Position numbers and translations under genes: made by a program
Part shown: piece after piece, positions 53,343 through 64,000 of the stretch
How positions within the stretch are numbered: position 1 is the first letter of the stretch
Layout of the letters: the number at the start of each line of letters is the position of its first letter
Notes under the pieces: generated by a model
What the model was told of the DNA's origin: nothing
The model's input: only the letters and a program-made list of their open reading frames with translations
Databases searched by the model: none
Assembly: GCA_009801085.1 (NCBI GenBank)
Contig: VNWV01000001.1
Span: 372,001 to 436,000 of the forward strand
Length of the DNA stretch: 64,000 nucleotides
Direction: 5' to 3'
Origin: Lasiodiplodia sp. COLG20
Lineage: Eukaryota > Ascomycota > Dothideomycetes > Botryosphaeriales > Botryosphaeriaceae

Positions 53343-55285
53343 TTATCCTAGTCTGATGGTGCGCTTTTCTGCAGCTGATGGGAGATGTTGAAGATAAAAA
53401 GTCCCCAGCCGTTGGGCATGATCTTGAATCCAATCAACAACCAAGCACTGGAAGCCACCATATTCGCTTTTAAAAAGTAGAACATCCCAAGACTCTGAGG
53501 CCAACCGTTCTGAAAGTGCGGGTAACTTAAATTCGTCCTGGGTCAAGGAAAGAACACTATTTGAATAGTACCAACATTTCTCTGCTTGCATACCATCTGT
53601 AGAACATTTGAACCTGCATTTGATTGTTAAAGCTTCGATGTGAATGAAACGCGAAACCAGAGACATTTTCCCGTTAACAACGAGCTGATCATGGTAGTCC
53701 TCGATATCAACCAACGCACCATCCTGGAGCTCAACCCAGATCTTCACGGGATTACCGAAACAGACCCCTATTTGCGTACCTGATACGTAGCTTTTCCTGC
53801 TCACGCAACAACCGGATCTGTCTTTCCACCCTGCCCAAGTCCAGCTCGGAAAGGCAGGACAACGTTCTGTCGGCCGCTTAGTATCCCAGCACAACCCCGT
53901 GAGGAACCCCGTCGTCCGAGGGCACAGTAGATGTCTTCCAAGAATCAAAATCGGAACACCCCACAAATGGCCACTCAAACTGCCTGACTCCTCCATGTCT
54001 CCGAATATTCCTCGAAGAGCATCGACCCTGTCCTCGTCGTAGGAGAAATCTCGCCGAGCAACTTCGGATATGTGGCTTCGGATTTTTAGATATGCCTGGC
54101 CATTGGACGAAGCAATGCTAGCGAGTCCGCGAGATCTGCGGCGGTGGAGGTCCATAGATTGGTTCCTCTCCAACCGCGCTAAAGGCTCATCGATGGCTTC
54201 GCACCGCTCTTCGCAATGGCATTCAAAATATATCTGAGAGTCGGTGAATGCGAGAATTCGTGTGGATAGCACGGCCTCTTGGTATGTCCAGCCCCTTGAT
54301 CCCCAGGTGGAATATTGAATCGCAGTTAAAGGATGCGGTAGCTTGGTGACGAACATATCCTCTCCCCGGATGACGTGCGGTTGGGAAGGCCGTGGGGTGC
54401 CTCTCACGCCAGGAATTCCATGTTCGGACCCGGTCCCGGCGGCAGCAACGAGAGTAACTCTAGCGTCGCGATAGATGAAATGCATCTTACTGATCTGGGA
54501 ATGTTTCTCCTCCTTGTTTTGCTGGTCGATACAGTACCTATCGACCCAGAGATACGGAATATCCAGCTTCATGGCCACTTCGAGGGCGTCCTCGATCACC
54601 TTAGGGGCTGAATCTGAAAGGCGTATGGTGTCTTGAGTTTGATTTGCTCCCCAAACATATGAAAGTGCTGCATAGTCGAATTCCGTCGTGGCTGGCACTA
54701 CGGCACGAGTTCGAACATCTATGACCTTCATGCCGGGGATATGCTTCAATTGATCCGGCTTGCGGTGAGTAGTCGTGTGCGTTTCGCAACACTCTTTGAT
54801 CCAGCTCTTCAGCTTGGAAAAGTCAATTTTAGGTTTCTGTAATGCCGTAACATTGCTTGGATTTCGTATTCTCAAGATGCATCCGGCATCTGAGCGCGGA
54901 GGCCTCTCAATATCGTCCCATGTACCTCCTTTTGGTACCCATCGTACACGTAAACATTTTTTTGTACGGCAATATCGGCCTCTTCGGACATTTCGAAGCC
55001 AGATTGGTAGCATGAGTGAAGCCAAGGGATCTTCTTCGTGGGATCGAATGGTGTAGGAAAGACTGCGTTTAGTAACCGGCACAGCTGGCATGATTCGTCG
55101 AGAGGGAGTTTCGCAAATGGAGATAGATCGATATCATAGGAACCGGAAAACGCACTTTCAAGGTCGACATTCTTGCATCTTGAGCACGTTTTCGTATCTA
55201 AAGTCTTGCCTTCTGTGCAGTTGCAGGTATGCTCGCTATTGACAGAGGCTCCTTTCTGTTGGGGACTTGGTTGAATTACTGACAT
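53343..55285 (-). pseudogene. HET-domain protein gene frameshifted at an A7 run
   Basis: ATG 55285 opens a frame with a Cys-rich start (CNCTEGKTLDTKTCSRCK) and LPLDESCQLCRLLN, up to about residue 108. The rest of the protein is in another frame to the stop at 53343. The switch falls at an A7 homopolymer (T7 at 54957-54963 on the plus strand); one more A would join AVQKK to CLRVRWVPKGGTW. The second part is a full HET protein: SDAGCILRI, DFAALSYVWG-like YAALSYVWGANQTQDT, YLWVDRYCIDQQN, FIYRDARVTLVAAAG and SRGWTYQEAVLSTRIL. A role in incompatibility is expected. Homopolymer location makes sequencing error a real alternative. Confidence 0.75.
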
Positions 55286-56287
55286 TTTCGACGTGTGAGG
55301 GAAAGAAAATTAGCGTTTGGTGTTGGCTGCTTTGATTTGAATGGATGGAGGTCGTGCGGGGAATTTTTGTGTTGTGGCTAAAACCATGAGGCCAAGCGAT
55401 CTCAGGTGAGGGTGACGTTCGAAAATGTGGGGCTGATGTGCAACCATGCAAAGGTAGTCATACACAGCTTTATGCAATATCCCAGCCTTGGTGGCAGGCT
55501 CTTTGTTGCGCTGTCACACCAATTAACCCCACTACATGAAATCCGACCGATTGCCAAAGGTTCTAGCGCGCTTTCCAAATTTTCAGCCCTCTCAGTTGCG
55601 CTAGAACCAATTGCTTATTAGTTCGACACCTGTACACCTGGCACCAAGGCTTTGATGGAAGCATGTAAAGGGTTACTAGCAGTTAGAATCGCCGAAATCG
55701 GCCTTCTCCCTACCCCAGCGGCAACGGCTGCGAAGATCCAGACCATCCCGGTAATAGCTTCGCATAGCGTGGCAACCGCATGTTTCGTCTTCGAAGCCAG
55801 GAGCTGCACGGATAATTGCAGGAATCCTTGCGTTGTCAGTACTGTTCGCACCTTTAGTATTCGTGTGCCACAATGGAGCATTTCATAAGCTTGATATTTG
55901 TATACCAGCATCCCATTGCCTTCCATCACCTACGTATCACATAATCCTAATAGTGTCCTAACAGACGATCCCATCCAATCCCTAAAAGCGAACGTATGTT
56001 ATACATTTAAGGAAGCTCTAAAGAACACGAAAGGAGCCCCGGCTTCCAGAGGGGGTATTAAAAGGGAAAAAAGAACCCAGAAAGCATTCAGGTGTACGCC
56101 CCCATCGCTGCAGAGTAAAAAGCGGAAAGCCACTCCGGACATGAGAAAGGCTCGAATTATACAGTTTGAAGAAGGTGAAGCAAAGGTCATTGCGGGGAAA
56201 ACAGCCTAACCAACCGAAGAGAACAGCCGATTAAATAGACATTATGCAGCTCATTCGTGTCGCCCTATTCGGACCTCAAAATCCGGC
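55286..56287. other. Intergenic, no firm gene
   Basis: A minus-strand frame (55926-55618, about 102 codons) contains one hydrophobic segment, and a plus-strand frame lies at 55898-56209. Neither has convincing features. Confidence 0.4.
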
Positions 56288-57668
56288 CTAGTGGCTACTC
56301 TCGACGCCAAGAACGTTGGGGCTCTTGCCCTGGAGGTTGCTGTTAACGCGGTCCCTAAGGCCCTTCAGGTTCGCAGTCTGCTGCGACGCGCTGGGGTCCT
56401 TCTTGCGCGGGCTCCGCCTGAGAGCGGGTTGCGGCTGCTCCTTGGCGCTCTCGACTTCGGACGTAGGCTCCGAGGCAGATGCGCTGCTGGGCTGCAGCTC
56501 GGAGGGAAGGAAGTTCGGCTTCAGGACGTTGATCTCGGCCTTCTTCTCGGCGGCCTTGCGGGCGCGCTCGTACTTGTGCGTGACGTCGCCACCGGTCCAC
56601 ATGGTGCCCAAAAGCTTGTCCCAGAAGGTGAAGAAGGGCTGCGAGAAGTTGGTCTTAATGCCCCAGCTTTGGTGGTGGATATCGTGGTACAGGGCGTTGT
56701 TCGAGGTGATGAACTGGAGAGGATCCAGGGGGAAGGCGTAGCCGCAGTGGTCGTCGACGGTCTTGATGGTGGAGCCGGTGAAGAACCACATGGACTGGCG
56801 GATGCTCATGCCAGTGACGAGGTAGGCAATTCCGGCGCCAAGAGTGTCCAGGAGAAAGCCCTCAACGGGGTGGTTGTAGAGAGCGCCGTATGCGTAAGGG
56901 ACGTATAGACGGTGGTGGCGGGAGTGGAAGGTCGCTGGTTTCTGGGTTAGCTGCGAATGCGTAGCTGGCACTGGAATCAGACTTACTGTACAGCCACTTG
57001 TTCAGGTGCATGGCGCGGTGCCAGAAGTACTGCCAAGTATCGACGATCAAAACAGCCACAAGGAACTGAATGGCGGGAATGCCGATCCAGTAGATGAACT
57101 TGGCAAGGGAAAGCTCCCAAGAGGCGAAGGCGGGCGCGGTGACGAGCTGGTCACCAGAGACAATCTCTTGAGTCAACCAGGGGTACCTGCCACCAGCGAG
57201 AACGCCAGCAAGCATGGGGCGAGACTCTGACAGGTCCTTAGCGAAGGCGGACGCGTTGAAACCAATTGCACCGAGAATGTAAGGAATTGCCCTCTCGGCG
57301 AACCTGATCCTCTGTGCCCACACAGCCACGTCGTAGTCTTCCTTTCCGAAGGTCGGATCGGGATCGTACCACGCCATGGCGATTCCGGCAACGGTCTGGA
57401 TGAAGTGTTGGAGGACGACGTCGCGGAAAACTTCGTAGCGCGAGACATGGTTCCGCTGCGTGAGCTCGACCGGAGTATGCAGGCGGTATTGCGGAAAGAG
57501 GTCCCAAACATCGATGAGGTGGAAGACCATGGAGACGCTCCAGTAGGCAATGATGGGCAGGGCCAGCGTCAGGTACTTGTCCGGAATGCCGGGAACGACG
57601 GGCGGGAGCGGATAGAGAGTGTAGTCGGGCAGCGGGGGCAGCCCGCTGGCTATGGTCGCGTTCTCCAT
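56288..57668 (-). CDS. SUR2: Sphinganine C4-hydroxylase
   Basis: Two exons: 57668-56987 and 56934-56288 (442 aa), donor GTAAGT and acceptor AACCAG. It belongs to the fatty acid hydroxylase superfamily with all di-iron His boxes: HRAMH (217-221), HSRHH (231-235) and HDIHH (311-315), plus the family strings RLYVPYAYGALYNHP and TVDDHCGYAFPLDP. It hydroxylates sphinganine (dihydrosphingosine) or ceramide at C4 to give phytosphingosine, in the ER membrane. Several membrane helices are visible. The last 90 residues form a hydrophilic, Ser/Lys-rich extension longer than in yeast. Intact. Confidence 0.93.
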
Positions 57669-58186
57669 GGCGTTCGGGCGTGGACGAGGCGGAGTGGTGG
57701 TGAAGGAGAGAGAGCGGATGGACGCGGCAGAAGAAAGCTACGCAGCGCGGCGCCGGCGGTGTCTAGGGGCCTCAGCGTCCAAAGGTGCGGAAAGCGCGGA
57801 ATGCCGGCAGAGGCTGTGGGAGCTGCGCGGGCGTCGCAGCAAGATATCGAAAGGACAGTCGGAACAGGGAGAGGTGCGAGGCGGACAGGAGGCGGCTCGC
57901 GCGAAAGAAGTAGTAATTGTTGTCGTACGCTGTCACCCGTTCTGCAGACCACTCAGCATGGTAGGCGGCGAGCTGGCGGCGCCTGTGGCGAATACGGAGA
58001 TTGCGCGACGCTGAGGCCCAGGCCAACCGGAAACGTGTTAGCGGCGTCAGTGCCCGCTGAAGGAAAAACCGAACCCCACCATCCAGCCAATTCTTCTCCG
58101 CCCGTCAATCATCGCGAATTAGACCGCCACAAAGAACTTCGCCGCCTCTTCCTCCACCTCTCCTCAGCTTCACACCAACCGCCAAA
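57669..58186. promoter_or_regulatory. Divergent promoter of SUR2 and TCTP
   Basis: 518 bases between the two start codons. The TCTP side has a CT-rich leader ending GCCAAA before the ATG, as is usual for a strongly expressed fungal gene. Confidence 0.55.
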
Positions 58187-59011
58187 ATGATCATTTACAA
58201 GGTGCGCCCGCTCCGCTCCATTGTCTGGCCGCCTGAGAGGGCCGTGTGCGGGGTATTACGATCGTGGCCCCATGTGCCTCGAGCGATGCGCCGCCTCGAA
58301 TGACCACACAAGACAACCGCGAGATGCTCAGATCAACCCAGCTGACGCCCCAGCCAGGACCTCATCACCGATGACGAGCTCATCTCCGACTCCTACGATC
58401 TGAAGGAGATCGACGGCACCGTCTACGAGGCCGACTGCAAGAAGATCACCATCGGCAACGACAACATCGGTCAGTCCAGGAGGATTCGCAACGTGGCGGG
58501 CAATCGCTGACGGCTTGGGCAGATATCGGTGCCAACCCCTCTGCTGAGGAGGGCGGTGATGATGTTGAGGACTCGGCCCAGACCGTCCTCGACGTCGTCC
58601 ACTCTTTCCGTCTCAACGAGACCTCCTTCGACAAGAAGTCCTACCTCACCTACCTCAAGGGTATGTTTTTTTTCCTCCAAGCGCAGCCACGTCGCTGACC
58701 CGTGCTCCAGGCTACATGAAGAAGGTCAAGGAGGGCCTCAAGAACAAGGGCGCCAGCGACGAGGAGGTCAAGGACTTTGAGACCAAGGCCTCTGCCTTCG
58801 CCAAGAAGGTCATTGCCAACTTCAAGGACTACGAGTTCTTCATTGGCGAGTCCATGGACCCCGATGGAATGTGAGTAGCAGTTCCCTGCAGAGTGAAGTG
58901 ATGTGTGTGTACTGACGTTGCTCTAGGGTCGTTCTCCTCAACTACCGCGAGGACGGTGTCACCCCCTACGTGACCATCTGGAAGCACGGTCTCACCGAGA
59001 TGAAGGTGTAA
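58187..59011 (+). CDS. TMA19: Translationally controlled tumour protein homologue (TCTP)
   Basis: Five exons: 58187-58201 (15 nt, MIIYK), 58358-58469, 58523-58660, 58711-58870 and 58927-59011 (169 aa, normal length). It starts [19 protein letters not shown], contains the TCTP signature around IGANPSAEE, the helical hairpin ([18 protein letters not shown]), and ends [19 protein letters not shown] and [13 protein letters not shown] is an abundant cytosolic protein linked to translation and stress. Short first exon and C-ending codons are typical. Intact. Confidence 0.95.
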
Positions 59012-59656
59012 ATTGGGTTGAAGTAGTAGAGGGGCAGCTGGATTTTCTTTTGGTTTTCACGACGACTCAAATGCATGATGAATATCCCTCGCGGCGCATC
59101 AGCCCAAAAAAATCGAATCATGTCAACAATCCGCGAATCGAAAAAGCAATGTGACGGGGGCTGCAGCCGACGAGCGAAAACGGGTCCTTGCATGGTCCGG
59201 CGCCAGTACCCTTGGCAATTGTGCACCCCGTGATCGATACCTTGCAGCAATGGCGGGCAAAAGCAGCAGAATGCGAGCAACCGGCGTGGCGGGGAAGCAA
59301 TTGCAGGATTCCGACCGTCTGAAGAGGCCCAGATGCGGCAAGTAGCAGCGGGTAGGGCTCAGGGCTGGGGTATGCTGCACCACGTGACTTGGCGTTTTGC
59401 GAGCCGAGCCGCGAGGGAAAGCTCGTCGCCCCGCGCCGCGCGCTCTGCCTTGTCGCCTTATCATATTCCAGCTGGTGCCGCCCGCCCCCAATGTCCCATC
59501 TCCCCGTGGGCTCCTCTTCTCCTCACTCCGCATTTTCCTTCCACTAGTGTTCAATTGTCTTTTGTTCCTCCGCTGTGACGCTCGACTTTCGTGTCACCCG
59601 CGCCAACCCGATTCACCGCTCACTTTTCAGTACCACGTCCGGAAGACTCACCGTAG
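59012..59656. other. Intergenic; RdRP promoter
   Basis: 3' flank of TCTP and CT-rich leader of the RdRP gene. No gene seen. Confidence 0.5.
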
Positions 59657-62600
59657 ATGATGCAGCAGCGCCGGCCTGCTCGGCCTTACGTGCGTCCCGT
59701 CGACGCATCACCTCATACGCCTAGCGGTCGCCCTCACGATCGGATCAATTCGATTTTTGAAAATCTTGAGCTGCATTGGCGCCTCGGCCTTACTCCCCGC
59801 GACGACAAAACGTGGTCGCCAAGCCACAGCCGTGCCAGAGAAACAAGTGGCCAGTACCAGTGTTCGCAGAAACTCAAGCTTCTGTACTTCAAGGGTGCCG
59901 ACCATTTGGATAAAGCGCTGAAGGAATTCAATGCCAATGCACACCAGAAGGCCCCCAAGGATCGCCTACCTTACCTGCGCCGCCTTCTTGACGATGGCTT
60001 AAAGCGAGCAAATACGAAGGCTGAAGCTTCTGCCAGCCGCACGCCTCTCCAGCGCAGGCTAGAGCAAGTAGCATCATCCAGTGCTTCACTTCCACGTTCG
60101 GGCGCGACCTCGATCTTCAACCCTCCCCGTATGTTTGTTTCATTTGCTTTTTCTCTCTCGCTATTATTCCCGGTTATCAGAGATAGTTGGGCTCCGGAGC
60201 TTAAGCGCTATCAATTTAGCTTTCTCTTGAGCTTGGCATTGGAGATTTCCAACAAGCAAGCGCCTCTACGGGAAAGCTGCCTTAACTGCAGGCTGACTTC
60301 TCAGATTTAACGACAGAACATTCTACAGAAGCTCGAGCTGTGAATGAGAGCGTTCCCTACTACAGCGCCATGGAATTACCTTTGGATGATACGTTTGTGC
60401 CAACTCAGCCAAATACACCGGCCGGTGCCGACGAGGAAGAACCAAGTGAAGCACCCCCGTCTCCCTCTTTACAAGCGAGCGTACGAAAGCAATCGAGTCA
60501 CAGTCAGCGTGGCTCCCGCCGGGCAAAGAGACATTCAGACGGGTCTACCGAAAGTGAGCCGTCACCTAAACAACCGCGAACATCATCGGAAAGGAACCGA
60601 GCATCTGAAGCCTCGTTCGCGGTCCCCGATCCGCCGAGAGGAAGGCAGACTGGATCAAGGTCGTCCTCGTCCAGACGACAGTCCACAGCAACATCCATGA
60701 CAACTACCACTTCCTTCACATCCACGAGGACGGATTCCATGTTCTCACAAAATGGAGACAGGACAAGAACCGCAAATACGTCGTTTGCCACAACCATCCC
60801 GTCGCAACCCCAAAAAGTCCAGGAGGAATTTCACAGCTCAGGGACGTATGGAACTTTGGGCTCCGACGACTGGAACACGGCATTTGATGATGTGGGAGAG
60901 GAGGCGAGCGGGGCGGCGGCGCAGGAAGAAGAGTCACGTTTTCGTCCGGGAATCCCTTATGAAGAACTCATTCGGATTTCCACCGTTGATTCATCGCAGG
61001 GCCCTGTCCGTCCCGGCCGAGATATGGAGCATCACCAAGTGAAAGCTATGCCAGGAGATGGCCTATTCGTTCCTGAAGTTGGGAAAAGGCTATTGGCCAA
61101 AGACTTCAGGCACCGCTGGGAATTCTTGCGTGTCGCCCTCGATGCAGGAATCGATGACCCCGAACAACTCCTCCCACGGGGTTATAACGAAGTATGGGGC
61201 GAGTACTCGTGCTTGTGGGATTACTTTCGACACCATGAAGCGCTTGGTGATGTTTTCGACAAGCTTAGGCGAGGATCAGAGAAAGCCTGGGCTGCTGCCG
61301 AAGTGAGTTGCGAGGATAATACCGTCAAAGCCTTCGAGAACGTCACTCTTAAGGCAACGATCTCTTTTACGAATACGAACGAAGGACCGATCTTCAAGAT
61401 GAGACTTCACCCACTGCAGCTTGAAGCAGCGTCATGTCGCTTTCAGCGAGCCTTTGGAGGCGATCGTTTTCTCTACCTTGAGACGCCAGTCTTTCGAGGC
61501 GACCAGGTGCCAGCCCATCTGAAGGGCCAAATTCCGGCTATCAAAGACAGATTTGAAGAATGGCTTGGCTGTGCATGTGGAACTTTTTTGGGCAGAGTGT
61601 GGCAGCCGATCCATGTGGAGCCGATCAAAGAGAAGAAAAACACCATGTTTCGGCAACAGGAGCAACTTCGTGGATACCGAGTCATTCTCTTCGCTACTAG
61701 GGGACTTGATATCGAGCCAACGAGACCGAGGAAGATTAGGTCTGGTACCCGGCATACAATGTCTGTCTACGACCTAATTAACTGGTTCATGCCTCTTGAT
61801 CTTAACTCCAATCAACTGTACCTCAAGGCCTTCTCGAGGATAAGTCTTGGTCTGACGACGACTCTCCCGACCTTGACATTCAATCCAAAGCAAGTCAGAT
61901 ACGTGGCCAATATCGAGGCCAACAATGAGCATGAAGACTGCCAGTTCAACGACACACGCCTCACCTGGCCCAGAGATCAGAAACGGAATCGTGTTATGAA
62001 TGATGGCTGCTCTCGTATCTCCGTTGGAGCGGCACGTGCGCTCTGGACGGTGGTCAACAGAGAAGGGCCTATTCCCAGTACTTTCCAGGGTCGCATTGGC
62101 GGCGCTAAAGGGATGTGGATGCTCAGTGCCTCTCCTGACACGACTGACCCCTATCACTCTTCAATATGGATCGAGATATCCGACAGCCAGAACAAGTTCG
62201 TCCCGCATGAAGACGATACCGAAAGTGACTTCGACCCATGCAGATTTACTTTCGACTTGCACTCCACCACTGGCATGGCAGTACCATCAAGTGTCTACTT
62301 ATCGTTCTTTCCTATTTTGCAAGACCGCGGTGTCCCTGCCAACTCGTTAAAGAAGCTTTTCGAGGGCCATATTGACAAGGAACGGGAGAAGTTGCTGGAG
62401 GCGATTAAGAACCCAGTTCACCTCAGAAAATGGGTCAACGAACAAAACAGCCTGGCTGAGGAACGCAATCGAGAGGATGACGAGTTGACCTGGCAAGGCG
62501 GAATGCCTTTACAGTTGCAAGAGAAGGTCGCTCTACTTCTCGAATCTGGGTTCGACACTTCATCCGCTTACCTAACCGATGTTACTCAGCGGCTTGTGGC

Positions 62601-64000
62601 CAAGAGCCTTCGGCTTATGCGACAAGATGTCCGTGTGCCGCTTCCTCGTTGTACTTACATCAAGGGAGTGGCAGACCCTCTTGGCATTCTCGCTCCTGGT
62701 GAGGTACATATTCAGTTCACCAAAAGCTTCGTTGATGAGGTATCTCGTGAATGCTTAAACTTTCTGGACGACCGCGATGTCTTAGTGGCACGTAATCCCG
62801 CCTTAAGACGGTCGGACATCCAGAAAGTACGGGCTACTTTTAAGATCGAGCTCGCACATCTCAAAGACGTCGCCGTCTTCCCAACAAGAGGTAGCTTTCC
62901 TCTCGCCGGAAAGCTGCAAGGTGGTGACTACGACGGCGACACCTTCTGGGTGACCTGGGAACCGGACCTCGTCCAGCCGTTCAAGAACGCGCCACCACCA
63001 CTGGAAGATCCCGTCCCTGAGAATTACTGTGTTAAGGTGGACAGGAGGAAGCTGGGGGAAATGCTTGATGGGCGACGATCGGTCGGGAAGTTCCTCCGCG
63101 AAAGCTTTAAGTTCCGCTGCAAGCCCAATCTTCTCGGTCAAGCCACCAAGCTGTACGAAAAGGTCTGGTACCACGAAAAGAGCCTCACTTCCCCGAAGGC
63201 GGAAGCCCTGGTCGACCTCCACGACCTGCTCGTCGACTATTCGAAGAACGGTTACGAATTCGACGACGATGACTTCAAGAAGTTCAAGGCAACCTTCAAA
63301 ATCCCGACGAAGATAGAGAAGCCGAAATACGAAGAAGCGAGGCAGGCCGACCGCGAAGAAAAAAAGTTATCGACCAAGAGGGCCCTCGCGCGGAGCACCA
63401 GCGCCAGGAAACACGGCTCGTACAACAGAGACAACATCCTCGACCAGCTCTACTTCGAAACCCTCCAGCCTCACACCTTCGAGACGCTCCAAATTCTCGA
63501 AGACCACTTCCGTACCACCAGCACCACCGACGACCCAACCCTCGAAGCCCCGTTCCTAGCCGAACAAGAAGAAGCCAAAGACGACCCCGTCATCGCCGAA
63601 GAGCTCGCCGCCCTCACGACCGAACTCACGCAGATCTGGGACGACTGGATCGCCGAGCTGCACCGCAAGAAATCCGCCTCCTTCTCCGGCGGCCTCGGCG
63701 TCAGCTTTGGTGGCGGCGACGTCGACGACGCCATGAACGACCCTGACCGCTACAATGCGGCCGTCGACCGTTGCTTCCCCCGTTTCCACGACTGGACCCC
63801 GCAGTTCGCCGAACAGAGCCCCGTCATCCGCCGCTGGACGAAATCGGACTCGCCGGGAGCCCTGTCGCACTGGGAGATGCTCAAGGCGTCGGCGCTGTTC
63901 CACATCCGTGCCAAGAAGCTAAGGAAGAAGAAGAGGGTGATGGGCGAGGAGGGGAGTACTGCGTTTGTTTTCCACATGGCCGGCGCGGAGCTCTGCTGGA
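59657..64000 (+). CDS. RNA-dependent RNA polymerase, QDE-1-type (3' end outside window)
   Basis: Exon 1 59657-60128 and exon 2 60305 to the window end, joined by a 176-nt intron (GTATGT..CTCAG). The frame stays open through 64000, giving 1389 residues so far. The N-terminal 370 residues are Ser/Arg-rich and disordered. The catalytic loop GGDYDGD (Asp1032, 1034, 1036; 62926-62940) is the hallmark of cellular two-barrel RdRPs, and its position is close to that in Neurospora QDE-1 (about 1402 aa). The sequence ends at AFVFHMAGAELCW, so probably only a short tail is missing. Such enzymes make double-stranded RNA for quelling or meiotic silencing. Which paralogue (QDE-1 or SAD-1 clade) is unresolved. 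This is a host gene, not viral. Confidence 0.92.

Noticed and set aside
55618..55926. Short minus-strand frame with one hydrophobic segment
   Set aside because: Codon use not biased, no family pattern; left as intergenic.
1..64000. CRISPR arrays, bacterial operons, complete transposons
   Set aside because: No regularly spaced repeats, no transposase or reverse transcriptase frames; the sequence is fungal nuclear DNA with introns throughout.
59657..64000. Viral origin of the RNA-dependent RNA polymerase
   Set aside because: DYDGD two-barrel signature, intron and length are those of cellular RNAi polymerases, not of viral enzymes.

Overview
The window is nuclear DNA of a filamentous ascomycete (Pezizomycotina, most likely Dothideomycetes; the class is inference). 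Reasons: many short GT..AG introns of about 50-60 nt, dispersed single 5S rRNA genes, and typical fungal families (Zn2Cys6 regulator, HET-domain proteins, NACHT receptor, DUF3176, GPI-anchored Ecm33-type wall protein, CYP52-type P450, Dal5-type MFS, AA1-like secreted protein, SUR2, QDE-1-type RdRP). Exon models were built by hand from splice signals, and each total length was checked to be a multiple of three. Layout: 1.5-6.3 kb holds a small Cys-rich secreted protein (AA1-like, minus) and a long Gln/Pro-rich conserved protein (plus). 7.8-14.8 kb holds poorly characterised genes: a Cys-rich protein, a weak two-exon candidate, a membrane protein whose coding frame jumps, one 5S rRNA gene, and a 2EXR/F-box-like protein. 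14.9-22 kb holds a cluster of TGCCGGCA palindromes, an Ecm33-like wall protein, the tail of a dead ankyrin gene, a tiny ING-type PHD-finger protein, an unknown protein and a Ser/Thr-rich mucin-like secreted protein. 23.6-27.6 kb is a divergent pair of Zn2Cys6 regulator and MFS transporter. Then come RPL28, an allantoate-permease-type MFS gene next to a salicylate-hydroxylase-type FAD monooxygenase, a frameshifted HET gene, a CYP52-type P450, a three-TM membrane protein and a second 5S gene. 40.6-48 kb is an AT-rich accessory stretch with an NLR-type gene (alpha/beta hydrolase, NACHT, degenerate repeats, and a 22-cysteine tail ending in a CaaX-like box) that carries two in-frame stops, followed by a membrane-protein gene with one in-frame stop. 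49-55 kb holds a DUF3176 protein, an EXD1-like exonuclease-fold protein and a second frameshifted HET gene. 56-64 kb returns to conserved housekeeping genes: SUR2 and TCTP (divergent), then an RNA-dependent RNA polymerase of the quelling type that runs off the window end. Main theme: the recognition genes of the HET, NACHT and ankyrin type in this window all carry a reading-frame lesion, while the housekeeping genes between them are intact. The three stop codons fit CAG/CAA to TAG/TAA changes, as RIP produces, though base-level sequencing error must be excluded for the two homopolymer frameshifts. The most novel-looking object is the NLR cysteine-rich, possibly prenylated tail.
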